Below, piece after piece: positions 1 to 5,518 of a DNA stretch of 6,024 nucleotides. Location: contig DFCD01000013.1 of NCBI GenBank assembly GCA_002366885.1, positions 2,535 to 8,558 of the forward strand, given 5' to 3'. Made by a program: the position numbers and the translations under genes. The stretch is from Verrucomicrobia bacterium UBA3063. GTDB lineage: Bacteria > Verrucomicrobiota > Verrucomicrobiia > Methylacidiphilales > Verrucolacustridaceae. The notes under the pieces were generated by a model that saw nothing but the letters and a program-made list of their open reading frames with translations, made no database searches and was not told the origin of the DNA. Position 1 is the first letter of the stretch, and each line of letters opens with the position of its first letter.

Positions 1-174
1 GGGGTGGTGATCAGTTTTTTCGTGGTGATGGCCTACTACGCCCTGATCCTGCTTGCGGAGGGCCTGAAGGGAAGGGGAGGGGCCTATCCCGAGTTGATTG
101 TCTGGCTTCCCAATCTTGGCCTTCAGGTTTTGGGATTTTTTCTCCTTTGGCGGGCCAATTTTCAGCAAAGCTGA
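1..174 (+). CDS. LptF/LptG-family LPS export permease, C-terminal fragment
   Basis: The frame is open from base 1 and ends at TGA 172-174, giving the last 57 residues of a protein that begins outside the window. Visible are a hydrophobic segment (FFVVMAYYALILLAEGL), a short polar loop with the motif YPELIVWLPN, and a last hydrophobic segment (LGLQVLGFFLLWR), followed by a short polar tail. This helix, '.P....WLPN' loop, helix, Arg ending is the usual C-terminus of the LptF/LptG (YjgP/YjgQ) family. In that family the two permeases and the LptB ATPase extract LPS from the inner membrane and push it onto the LptC/LptA bridge. The fragment cannot separate LptF from LptG. The family call rests on the pattern of the last two helices only. 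The next gene is convergent, so this is the end of its transcription unit. Confidence 0.82.
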   Translation, partial: GVVISFFVVMAYYALILLAEGLKGRGGAYPELIVWLPNLGLQVLGFFLLWRANFQQS

Positions 175-184
175 GCCCCGGGCC

Positions 185-213
185 ACGGGCGGAGGGTTGG
201 AACCAGCGCCCGT
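185..213. terminator. Hairpin between convergent genes, possible bidirectional terminator
   Basis: Perfect 7-bp inverted repeat: ACGGGCG at 185-191 and CGCCCGT at 207-213. The loop contains a further short complement (GGT/ACC). It lies 10 nt after the permease stop codon and 12 nt before the last codon of the facing small gene, where a shared terminator is expected. No run of T follows on either strand, so it is not a canonical intrinsic terminator. It could act with Rho or only protect 3' ends. Confidence 0.42.
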
Positions 214-225
214 TCCCGGAAAATA

Positions 226-468
226 TCAGATTGTCTCGATTCCCTCGGCCTCCAGGCGGGCGAGGAGGGCGTCCCGCCTTTGCCTCGCCTCGCGCAGGTT
301 CCGGGTCTCCAAGGAAACCCGGATCCGGCGCTTGGTGTAGTCCGAGGCGTGGACGGTGTAATGCGCCCACCAGGTGCCGTGGTTGTTCCAGAGGTGGTGA
401 TCCGGATTTTCCGGATCGATCTTGATGCTGAGGGAGGCCCAGGGGGCCTGCAAGGTGGCGATGCTCAT
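226..468 (-). CDS. Small protein resembling an orphan integrase arm-DNA-binding domain
   Basis: An 80-aa protein starting at ATG 468-466 and ending at TGA 228-226. The start is fixed by a good Shine-Dalgarno AAAGGAG (484-478), 9 nt from the ATG. Residues from about 20 on read NPDHHLWNNHGTWWAHYTVH, then a basic strand (TKRRIRVSLETRN), then a charged helix (LREARQRRDALLARLEAEG). The order 'W.(V/A).(Y/F)', 'R.R.SL.T', 'EAR.RRD..L' resembles the three-strand-plus-helix N-terminal arm-binding (AP2-like) domain of phage-type tyrosine recombinases. There is no core-binding or catalytic domain and no room for one: the frame stops cleanly after the helix. I recall similar short proteins in Verrucomicrobiota, so it is probably a free-standing conserved family rather than a decayed integrase. 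Its function is unknown; DNA binding is an inference. A structured leader with an internal terminator and a hairpinned SD precedes it. Confidence 0.72.
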   Translation of the reverse strand: MSIATLQAPWASLSIKIDPENPDHHLWNNHGTWWAHYTVHASDYTKRRIRVSLETRNLREARQRRDALLARLEAEGIETI

Positions 469-470
469 GT

Positions 471-496
471 GATGCGTCTCCTTTCGGTGACGCATC
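471..496 (-). promoter_or_regulatory. Hairpin presenting the Shine-Dalgarno in its loop
   Basis: On the minus strand GATGCGTC (496-489) and GACGCATC (478-471) are perfect 8-bp complements enclosing a 10-nt loop, ACCGAAAGGA. The AAAGGAG ribosome-binding site of the 80-aa gene lies in the loop, and its last G is the first base of the 3' arm. The stem ends 2 nt before the start codon. The arrangement could expose or hide the SD depending on temperature, a bound protein or alternative pairing, so it is a plausible translational control point. The pairing is directly visible; the regulatory role is inferred. Confidence 0.6.
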
Positions 497-510
497 CCGA
501 AGCGGGGCAC

Positions 511-545
511 AAAAATACCGCCAGCACATTCCTGTGCGGGCGGTA
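511..545 (-). terminator. Intrinsic terminator inside the leader of the small gene
   Basis: Minus-strand stem: TACCGCC (545-539) pairs with GGCGGTA (522-516). After one C/T mismatch (538/523), GCACA (537-533) pairs with TGTGC (528-524), closed by a GGAA (GNRA-type) tetraloop. Five T follow immediately (515-511). That is 12 base pairs around one mismatch plus a U-tract, the standard Rho-independent form. It ends 42 nt before the start codon, with little room for another promoter in between. It would therefore either end an independent small RNA or attenuate transcription into the gene. Confidence 0.78.
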
Positions 546-684
546 GGCCTCGCGGAGAACTTTGTTCGATCCCGGAGTGGGATCGCACATCGGGAGGGGG
601 CTGAAGGCCTCTTCCCAGCCACCGTGGGATCTCCACCCCCGGTTGGCGGCCCTTGGTCTTGCGACCAAGGATCTCGGAATGCGT
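511..684 (-). ncRNA. Candidate structured leader RNA or small RNA
   Basis: About 174 nt from the predicted transcription start (A684) to the terminator U-tract. Hairpins in transcript order: CCTTGGTC/GACCAAGG (670-663 with 658-651), perfect, with a GCAA tetraloop; a GC-rich stretch where GCCGCC (650-645) can pair with GGTGGC (623-618, one G-U) or GGCTG (620-616) with CAGCC (603-599), which exclude each other; CGATCCC/GGGATCG (585-579 with 573-567), perfect, loop ACTCC; a small GAAC/GTTC hairpin (568-565 with 560-557) that competes with the base of the previous stem; then the terminator. Mutually exclusive helices, GNRA loops and a terminator ahead of a gene are typical of riboswitches and other cis-acting attenuators. 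I do not recognise a known Rfam family. Open frames through it have no good start site or recognisable domain. An independent sRNA is the main alternative. Confidence 0.5.
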
Positions 685-690
685 GGAGGT

Positions 691-718
691 ATCGTAGAAT
701 ATCGGCCGGATCCGTCAA
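691..718 (-). promoter_or_regulatory. Sigma70-like promoter for the structured leader
   Basis: Minus strand: -35 TTGACG (718-713, 5 of 6 to consensus), a 16-bp spacer, and -10 TACGAT (696-691, 4 of 6). The expected start is near A684, about 14 nt before the first strong hairpin, consistent with a structured leader RNA. The match is by eye; the recognising sigma factor is inferred. Confidence 0.52.
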
Positions 719-722
719 GGCC

Positions 723-771
723 CTCCCCGTTTTATGACACGGAGCCAGATCCGGTCCGGGAATCAGGGGAG
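723..771 (-). other. Structured 3' region after the Cys-rich gene, weak terminator candidate
   Basis: After the stop codon of the Cys-rich gene (796), CTCCCC (771-766) can pair with GGGGAG (728-723). They enclose a second hairpin (758-753 with 746-740, one bulge). No T-run follows, so it is at best a poor intrinsic terminator. It lies immediately before the promoter of the leader RNA and may help insulate the two units. Confidence 0.25.
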
Positions 772-795
772 CGGGTACGAGCGGGGGGCGCCGTT

Positions 796-1002
796 TTAGC
801 GTAGGCGCAGTCCGCCCTTGGAGGAGTAGGCGGAGCCCGGGTTTCCGCCGCGTTCGAGGGGAGTCGGGCTGCAGACGCTGTTTTTTACCGGGCAGCAGGA
901 TTTTTCGGTGCCGCAGGCCTTGGCGCAGGCCTCGGGGCAGGTCTCCGCCCGAAGAAATGTGGAGCAAGCCAGCAGCAGGACGAGGATCACGCCTTGATTC
1001 AT
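796..1002 (-). CDS. Small cysteine-rich exported protein of unknown function
   Basis: 68 aa, ATG 1002-1000 to TAA 798-796. Residues 5-17 (VILVLLLACSTFL) are hydrophobic and precede a possible signal peptidase I site (LRA, 17-19). LLAC at 10-13 also fits a lipobox, though the leader would be very short and no positive charge precedes it. The remaining part has six Cys in the pattern C-x3-C-x3-C-x5-CC-x6-C (22, 26, 30, 36, 37, 44), then a low-complexity tail ending GGLRLR. The spacing suggests disulfides in the periplasm or metal binding; I recognise no family. There is no Shine-Dalgarno: only CCCC separates a -10-like TACTAC from the ATG, which points to a leaderless transcript. The neighbouring protease gene ends 30 nt upstream. 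Small size and lack of an RBS are the main reasons for doubt; the signal peptide plus Cys pattern argues that it is real. Confidence 0.6.
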   Translation of the reverse strand: MNQGVILVLLLACSTFLRAETCPEACAKACGTEKSCCPVKNSVCSPTPLERGGNPGSAYSSKGGLRLR

Positions 1003-1006
1003 GGGG

Positions 1007-1036
1007 GTAGTATTGCGCCCGGGACGGGGGCGTCAA
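1007..1036 (-). promoter_or_regulatory. Possible promoter giving a leaderless mRNA
   Basis: Minus strand: TTGACG (1036-1031, 5 of 6 to the -35 consensus), an 18-bp spacer and TACTAC (1012-1007, 3 of 6, a weak -10). The expected transcription start falls at or within 1-2 bases of the ATG at 1002. The -35 box overlaps the TGA stop (1035-1033) of the upstream TPR-protease gene. The same TTGACG box occurs at the leader-RNA promoter. Confidence 0.38.
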
Positions 1037-2883
1037 CGTGTGATGGGAGCGATCTGTTTTGCCTTTTCCAGTGCGGCGGCGGCCTCGGCGGGCCGTTTCA
1101 GTTCGGCGTAAAGAGCCGCGACCAGGTTCCAGCCGGCCTTGTTTTGAGGCTCCAGGCGGGTGGCTCTCTCCGCGATGGGCAGGGCCTCCGCAAACTGGTT
1201 GGATCCGGTCCTGGCGATGGCGAGATTCAGCCAGGCCCGGGCGTCGGTCGGATCCAGCCGGACGGCTTTTTCGGCGGCCACCGCGGCGGTGGAGAAATCC
1301 CTGCCCGCATTTGCGCAGGCGGCGAGTTGAATCCAGGCGCGGGGATCCTCGGGGCCTCGGGCCGTGGCCTGTTCGGCGGCCAGCCTCGCCTCGGCCGTCT
1401 GTCCGGCGGCCAGCCGGGCGGCGGTGAGGGCGGACCAAGCCTGGGTGGAATCGGGATCGAGCTTGGTTGCCTGCTCGGCGGGAGCGAGGGCCTCCTGGAA
1501 TTTTCCGGCGGATAAAAAGAGTTCGCCCAGTCCCGTGGCCGTGTCGGCATCTTCCGGGTCGAGCCGATATGCCTCCTCGAGGGCACGGATGGCCTCCTCC
1601 CGCCTGCCCATCGAAAGCATCAGGGAGCAGAGAAAACGGCGTGGCTCGGGATCGCGGGGACCGTAGGCGGCGGCAAGGCGGGCGTCGGCTTCGGCCTCGG
1701 AGGGAGGGCCCGAGGCGATGCGGACCATGGCCCTGCGGAGAAGAAGGCCGGAATCCCGGGGATGGCGTTCGATTGCCGCGGAGATGGCTTTTTCCGCCTG
1801 GTCAAAATCGCGGTTCAGCACGGTCTGTTCCGCGGCGGCCACCGCCGGGTCAAAAAAAGGGCCCCGGTCCGTCCATCGGGTCAACTCACGGGTCCGCGCG
1901 AAGGATTCCGGTCGGAGGGAAATTTCCCGGAGGCCGATCAGGGCGGAAAAAGGAACGGATTCGGATCGGGCGGGGGCACCCCCGCCCCGGACGGCAAGGG
2001 AGCCGCGGGAGGCAACCCCGACGACTCGGCCCTGCTCGTTGAGGACGGGGGAGCCCGATTGTCCGGGCATCATGGGAACGGTCGTGAGCATCGGGCGATC
2101 GGCCGCCGAGGGGTGGGAGCGGACCTTCCCCCGGGAGGTGACGGGAAGATTTAGGGAAAGGGGAAAGCCGACCACGCGGAGGTCATCGCCGGGCCGCGGC
2201 TCCTCCTCGGCCAGGCGAAGGAAAGACTGGTCCTCCGCCTCGGTGCGGAGAATGACCGCGTCGGCGGTGAAATTTCCCGGACAAATTTCCCTCACGGGAA
2301 AGATTTTTCCGTGGGCGTTGCGGAGGGAGACCTCTTTTCTTCCGGCGACAACATGGGCGGCGGTGAGGGCGAGCCCGTCCCCGGTGAGAAAGCAGCCTGA
2401 GCCCACGCAATTTCCGCGGTCGTCGAGAATCTGCACGAGGGCGAGGGATGTCTCCCGGGAAGGGGTGCCCACCTGCATCCGGTCGGGCCGCAGCATGGCG
2501 GCGAGCGATGCCCCCAAGGGGTCACCCTCCGCCCCCGCCTTTTCCAGGGCGGCCTTGGCGGCTGCCAGCCTGTTTTGGTGAAGGAGGCTCCGGCCGAGGA
2601 TGCGCTGCACTTCCGGGTCGTTGGGGGCGACCTCGAGGGCGGCCAAGGCGGCCCGTTCTGCTTCCGCATAGCGCCCCGAAAAATCCAGGGCCCGCGCCTT
2701 CAGTTTGCGCGCCTCGGGGTCGTCCTTGTTCCACCACAGGGCCTGGCTGGCCGCGAGCACCGCCCGTTTGCCTCCCTCGCGAGGCGGCCAGAGGTCCTCG
2801 TCCGGTCCGGCCTGCCCCGGGAAAAGCGGGGAAAACAAAAGACAAAGCGCCAGGACCCGCAGCGGTCGGGGCTTGGCCTTCAT
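1033..2883 (-). CDS. Secreted TPR protein with embedded trypsin-like serine protease domain
   Basis: 616 aa from ATG 2883 to TGA 1035-1033. I chose this Met because a Lys/Arg-rich start and hydrophobic core (LRVLALCLLFSPL) ending in GQA at residue 25 form a signal peptide; a longer open frame upstream would overlap ruvB out of frame. TPR-like helices cover about 40-120. A trypsin-fold (S1C/DegP-like) domain covers about 143-320: GSGCFLTGDGLALTAAHVV with His177, FTADAVIL with Asp208, and PGQSGSPV with Ser276 in the G-x-S-G-x-P context. The triad looks complete, so the enzyme is probably active. About seven further TPR units fill 345-616 (for example EEAIRALEEAYRLDPED, FSTAAVAAEKAVRLDPTD). No PDZ domain is visible, unlike HtrA/DegP, so the TPRs may choose partners or substrates. 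The predicted site of action is the periplasm or envelope. The gene follows ruvB by 13 nt with no clear SD (TTTTTCCGCGCGG precedes the ATG), so it is probably co-transcribed. Substrate unknown. Confidence 0.86.
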   Translation of the reverse strand: MKAKPRPLRVLALCLLFSPLFPGQAGPDEDLWPPREGGKRAVLAASQALWWNKDDPEARKLKARALDFSGRYAEAERAALAALEVAPNDPEVQRILGRSLLHQNRLAAAKAALEKAGAEGDPLGASLAAMLRPDRMQVGTPSRETSLALVQILDDRGNCVGSGCFLTGDGLALTAAHVVAGRKEVSLRNAHGKIFPVREICPGNFTADAVILRTEAEDQSFLRLAEEEPRPGDDLRVVGFPLSLNLPVTSRGKVRSHPSAADRPMLTTVPMMPGQSGSPVLNEQGRVVGVASRGSLAVRGGGAPARSESVPFSALIGLREISLRPESFARTRELTRWTDRGPFFDPAVAAAEQTVLNRDFDQAEKAISAAIERHPRDSGLLLRRAMVRIASGPPSEAEADARLAAAYGPRDPEPRRFLCSLMLSMGRREEAIRALEEAYRLDPEDADTATGLGELFLSAGKFQEALAPAEQATKLDPDSTQAWSALTAARLAAGQTAEARLAAEQATARGPEDPRAWIQLAACANAGRDFSTAAVAAEKAVRLDPTDARAWLNLAIARTGSNQFAEALPIAERATRLEPQNKAGWNLVAALYAELKRPAEAAAALEKAKQIAPITR

Positions 2884-2896
2884 CCGCGCGGAAAAA

Positions 2897-3919
2897 TCAG
2901 AAGAGTTGGCCTGGGGAGGCCGGGGGTTGCAGGCCGAGGGCCTGGTAGGCGCGGGGCAGGGCCACGCGGCCCTGGGGGGTGCGCTGAAGGTAGCCCTCGA
3001 GGATGAGATAGGGTTCATGAACTTCCTCAATGGTTCCCGCTTCCTCGCCCACGGCGGCGGCCAGGGACTGGAGGCCAGCGGGGCCGCCGGCGAATTTTCC
3101 GGCCAGTGTCTGCAGAAGCCTTTTGTCCATCTCATCGAGTCCGTGGCGGTCGATTTCCAGCATTTCCAGGGCAGAGACCACGGACTGATGGGCGGCCTTG
3201 CCCTCGCAGCGTGCCAGGGCGTAGTCACGGACCCAGCGGAGGAGATTGTTGGCAATGCGCGGGGTGCCGCGACTGCGGCGGGCAATTTCCGGGGCGGCGG
3301 CCTCGTCCAGGTTGGTTCCGAGAAGCTGGGCCGACCGGCGGACAATCCGGGTGAGGTCTTCGACGGAGTAGTAATCGAGACGGTGGGTCACCCCGAACCG
3401 GGAACGAAGCGGGGCGCTGAGAAGTCCGGAGCGGGTGGTGGCGCCGATCAAGGTGAAGCGGGGGAGGTTCAGGCGGACGGAGCGGGCGGCGGGTCCCTGG
3501 TCGATGACGATATCGATCCGGAAATCTTCCAGCGCCGGATAAAGGTATTCCTCGATCACTTTGGAGAGGCGGTGGATTTCGTCGATGAACAGGATGTCCC
3601 CCTCCTGCAGACCGGTGAGCAGGCCGGCAAGGTCGCCGGCCTTCTCGATGGCCGGTCCGGAAGTGGTGCGTACGGTGGCCTTCATCTCGGCGCCAAGGAT
3701 GTGGGCGAGCGTGGTTTTGCCGAGGCCGGGAGGCCCGCTGAGAAGAAGGTGATCGAGGGGCTGGGAACGGGCCCGGGCGGAATCCAGGAGGATGGAAAGG
3801 CGCTCCCGGAGTTTGGGTTGACCGGAAAAATCCGCGAGGCAACCCGGGCGAAGCGTCTGGTCGATCGCGTCCCCGGATCGTGCTTCCGCATTCAGCTTTT
3901 CGATGGCCTTTGCCGGCAT
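2897..3919 (-). CDS. ruvB: Holliday junction branch-migration helicase RuvB
   Basis: 340 aa, the usual RuvB length. RuvB is the AAA+ motor that, as hexamers on RuvA-bound Holliday junctions, drives branch migration in recombinational repair in the cytoplasm. Visible features: LRP..L.DF.GQ near the N-terminus (23-34), Walker A GPPGLGKTT (62-70), Walker B ILFIDEIH with Asp113-Glu114, sensor 1 GATTR (159-163), the arginine-finger region PLRSRFG (Arg172/Arg174), sensor 2 RGTPRIANNLLR (217-228), and a C-terminal winged-helix region with GL...A.AVGEEAGTIEEVHEPYL...GY..RTP.GR. The ATG at 3919 is the first in frame after a stop and has no clear SD. ruvA and ruvC are not in the window; the downstream neighbour is the TPR-protease. 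A palindrome lies 25 bp upstream. Identification is secure. Confidence 0.97.
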   Translation of the reverse strand: MPAKAIEKLNAEARSGDAIDQTLRPGCLADFSGQPKLRERLSILLDSARARSQPLDHLLLSGPPGLGKTTLAHILGAEMKATVRTTSGPAIEKAGDLAGLLTGLQEGDILFIDEIHRLSKVIEEYLYPALEDFRIDIVIDQGPAARSVRLNLPRFTLIGATTRSGLLSAPLRSRFGVTHRLDYYSVEDLTRIVRRSAQLLGTNLDEAAAPEIARRSRGTPRIANNLLRWVRDYALARCEGKAAHQSVVSALEMLEIDRHGLDEMDKRLLQTLAGKFAGGPAGLQSLAAAVGEEAGTIEEVHEPYLILEGYLQRTPQGRVALPRAYQALGLQPPASPGQLF

Positions 3920-3943
3920 GGGGAAACGATGGGCGGAAAAAGC

Positions 3944-3958
3944 GCGCTTTCAAAGCGC
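3944..3958. promoter_or_regulatory. Perfect palindrome in the divergent ruvB/phosphatase intergenic region
   Basis: GCGCTTT at 3944-3950 and AAAGCGC at 3952-3958 are exact complements around a single base (3951). The centre is 32 bp upstream of the ruvB start and 61 bp upstream of the phosphatase start, inside the 92-bp divergent gap (3920-4011). The symmetry and position fit a dimeric repressor operator. It does not match the well-known LexA boxes (CTGT-N8-ACAG or GAAC-N4-GTTC). A one-base loop would be strained as an RNA hairpin, although 6 bp with a 3-nt loop is possible. I see no convincing -35/-10 pair in this gap on either strand. Confidence 0.45.
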
Positions 3959-4011
3959 AAGGTACGGTTTTTAGGGCGGACGAAGTCCCTGATTTCGCCT
4001 AGTTTTCCCTG

Positions 4012-4680
4012 ATGCAACCCCCTTGGGCGGCGGTTTTTGACTGGGACGGGGTAATTCTCGACAGTTCCCGGCATCATGAGGAAAGCTGGGAGCGGTTGGC
4101 CAGGGAGACCGGAAAAGAGCTTCCAGCGGGCCATTTCCGCAGGGGTTTCGGAAGGAGGAACATGGAAATCATGCGGGACATGCTGGGTTGGTCCCAGGAT
4201 CCACGGGAGATCGGACAACTGAGCCGGCGGAAGGAGGAGCTGTACCGGGAGGTGGTGGAGGAGTGGGGAATCGACCCGCTACCGGGGGTGCAGCCTTGGT
4301 TGGAGCGTTTGGCGGCTGCCGATATTCCCTGCGGGATCGGATCCTCCACGGAGGAGGAAAACGTCCGGCTTGGCCTGAGGAAGCTTGGCTTGGGAAAATT
4401 TTTCCGCGTTGCGGTGACGGCGGAGCATGTGGAGAGGGGGAAACCCGCCCCGGACGTTTTTTTGCAGGTCGCGCGGCGGTTGGGGGTGCCGGCGGAACGT
4501 TGTGTGGTTTTTGAGGATGCGCCCGCCGGGGTGGCGGCAGGGCGGGCCGCCGGAATGAGGGTGGTGGGGGTGACGACCACCCATCCGGAAGGTCATTTGG
4601 ACGGGGTGTTCCGGGAGGTGGCGAGGCTGGACGAACTGACCGTCCCGGAAGTGCTGCGGTGGTTTTCCGCGGTTGCTTGA
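4012..4680 (+). CDS. HAD-superfamily phosphatase, beta-phosphoglucomutase-like
   Basis: 222 aa, ATG 4012 to TGA 4680. It carries all four HAD motifs in order: motif I FDWDGVILDS (9-18) with nucleophile Asp10 and acid/base Asp12; motif II GIGSST (108-113) with Ser111; motif III RGKPAPD with Lys144; motif IV VVFEDAPAGV (165-174) with Glu168/Asp169. The helical insert at about 20-90 (HHEESWERLARETG..., RRKEELYRE) is a subfamily I cap, as in beta-phosphoglucomutase-like and small sugar-phosphate phosphatases. The sequence alone does not decide mutase or phosphatase, nor the substrate. It is not KdsC-like, since KdsC is capless (C0). No SD is seen before the ATG. It is the first gene of a plus-strand unit running into mlaE, so it may share its promoter with the lipid transporter without sharing its function. 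Confidence 0.9.
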   Translation: MQPPWAAVFDWDGVILDSSRHHEESWERLARETGKELPAGHFRRGFGRRNMEIMRDMLGWSQDPREIGQLSRRKEELYREVVEEWGIDPLPGVQPWLERLAAADIPCGIGSSTEEENVRLGLRKLGLGKFFRVAVTAEHVERGKPAPDVFLQVARRLGVPAERCVVFEDAPAGVAAGRAAGMRVVGVTTTHPEGHLDGVFREVARLDELTVPEVLRWFSAVA

Positions 4681-4712
4681 TGATGGTGGGCGCGCTCCCT
4701 AGAAAGGGGCAG

Positions 4713-5510
4713 ATGGGGGACATTTCAGCGGTGGTGGGCAGGCTGGGGGGGTTGATCGTCCGCTCCTGCGAGACTTCCGGCGGGGTGTTTCTCCTTTTGT
4801 TCGACACCCTGCGGAGCCTTTTCCGGTACCGAATCCGTTGGGACCAACTGTTGGAGCAGATGTATTTCATCGGCATCCGCTCACAGGTGGTGGTGTTGAC
4901 CACGGGGGCCTTCACCGGTGCGGTCTTTGCCGCGCAGGTCTGGTTCCAGTTTAAGCGGTTTGGGATGGAGTCGGCGATCGGTCCGACCGTGTCTATCGCG
5001 ATGTGCCGGGAACTGGGGCCGGTGCTGGCCTGTCTGCTTCTGGCGGGAAGGGTCGGGGCGGCGATGGCAGCGGAACTGAGCTCGATGAAGATTACCGAGC
5101 AGGTGGATGCCCTGCGGGCCCTGGGGGTTTATCCGACCGAATACCTGATTGTGCCGAGGTTTTTGGCGCTGGTGATTTCCGCGCCGGTGCTGACGGCCCT
5201 TGCCCTGGTGACGGGCATCGGTGTCGGTTATTTCGTGGCTGTCCAGATTTTCGGGGTGGATGGGGCCTACTACTGGGACAACACCATCAAGTATACCGAT
5301 CGCAAGGATGTGATGATCGCCCTGATCAAATCCTTCATTTTCGCCATCATCATTGCGGCCATCTCCTGTTACAAGGGGATGAACTGTCCCCCGGGAACGG
5401 CGGGCGTGGGCAAGACGACGACGGAAGCGGTGGTGAACGCCTCGCTGGCTCTGCTGATCTGCAACTTTTTCCTGACGGTGCTGCTCAACGCGGTGCTTTA
5501 CTCGAACTGA
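4713..5510 (+). CDS. mlaE: MlaE-type permease of an MCE/Mla phospholipid ABC transporter
   Basis: 265 aa from ATG 4713, close to the family norm of about 260. It is an inner-membrane permease that with MlaF moves phospholipids between the inner membrane and an MCE (MlaD) ring, helping maintain outer-membrane asymmetry. The family signature is clear at 99-133: RELGPVLACLLLAGRVGAAMAAEL, then MKITEQVDAL. Hydrophobic segments lie at about 56-76, 100-120, 146-178, 203-219 and 243-262. Start choice is uncertain. ATG 4713 has a GGGG tract only 3 nt upstream; ATG 4680 shares its A with the phosphatase stop (TGATG), which would give 276 aa and translational coupling; GTG 4659 is the longest. I prefer 4713 because of its length and because the intervening codons (CTC CCT AGA) look unlike the rest. 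The stop overlaps the SD of the next gene, so the two are coupled. Confidence 0.93.
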   Translation: MGDISAVVGRLGGLIVRSCETSGGVFLLLFDTLRSLFRYRIRWDQLLEQMYFIGIRSQVVVLTTGAFTGAVFAAQVWFQFKRFGMESAIGPTVSIAMCRELGPVLACLLLAGRVGAAMAAELSSMKITEQVDALRALGVYPTEYLIVPRFLALVISAPVLTALALVTGIGVGYFVAVQIFGVDGAYYWDNTIKYTDRKDVMIALIKSFIFAIIIAAISCYKGMNCPPGTAGVGKTTTEAVVNASLALLICNFFLTVLLNAVLYSN

Positions 5511-5518
5511 GGAACCCG

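Noticed and set aside
567..585. tRNA or rRNA fragment from clustered inverted repeats
   Set aside because: No cloverleaf, T-loop consensus or acceptor pairing can be drawn around this stem.
469..636. Upstream extension of the 80-aa protein to 136 aa
   Set aside because: The extension would translate the terminator and SD hairpin; the good SD at 478-484 supports the ATG at 468.
565..650. Cobalamin riboswitch
   Set aside because: A GGGAAG stretch and a nearby C-run recall part of the cobalamin core, but there is no B12-box-like sequence and the spacing is too short.
511..684. 6S RNA
   Set aside because: The length is similar and a TCGCAAG stretch is shared, but there is no long closing helix between the ends and no central-bubble arrangement; separate local hairpins dominate.
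11..1438. 475-aa minus-strand open frame
   Set aside because: Rich in Arg, Pro and Gly with no domain; it crosses the structured leader and overlaps the 80-aa gene, the Cys-rich gene and the TPR gene in another frame. A high-GC artefact.
2884..3345. N-terminal extension of the TPR-protease frame (770 aa in total)
   Set aside because: It overlaps ruvB in a different frame with low-complexity sequence; the signal peptide at the Met encoded at 2883 marks the true start.
2705..4012. 435-aa plus-strand open frame
   Set aside because: Antisense to most of ruvB and the start of the TPR gene; Gly/Ala-rich, no recognisable domain. RuvB on the other strand is certain.
4169..4915. 248-aa minus-strand open frame antisense to the phosphatase and mlaE
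   Set aside because: Pro/Arg/Ser-rich shadow of two well-supported plus-strand genes.
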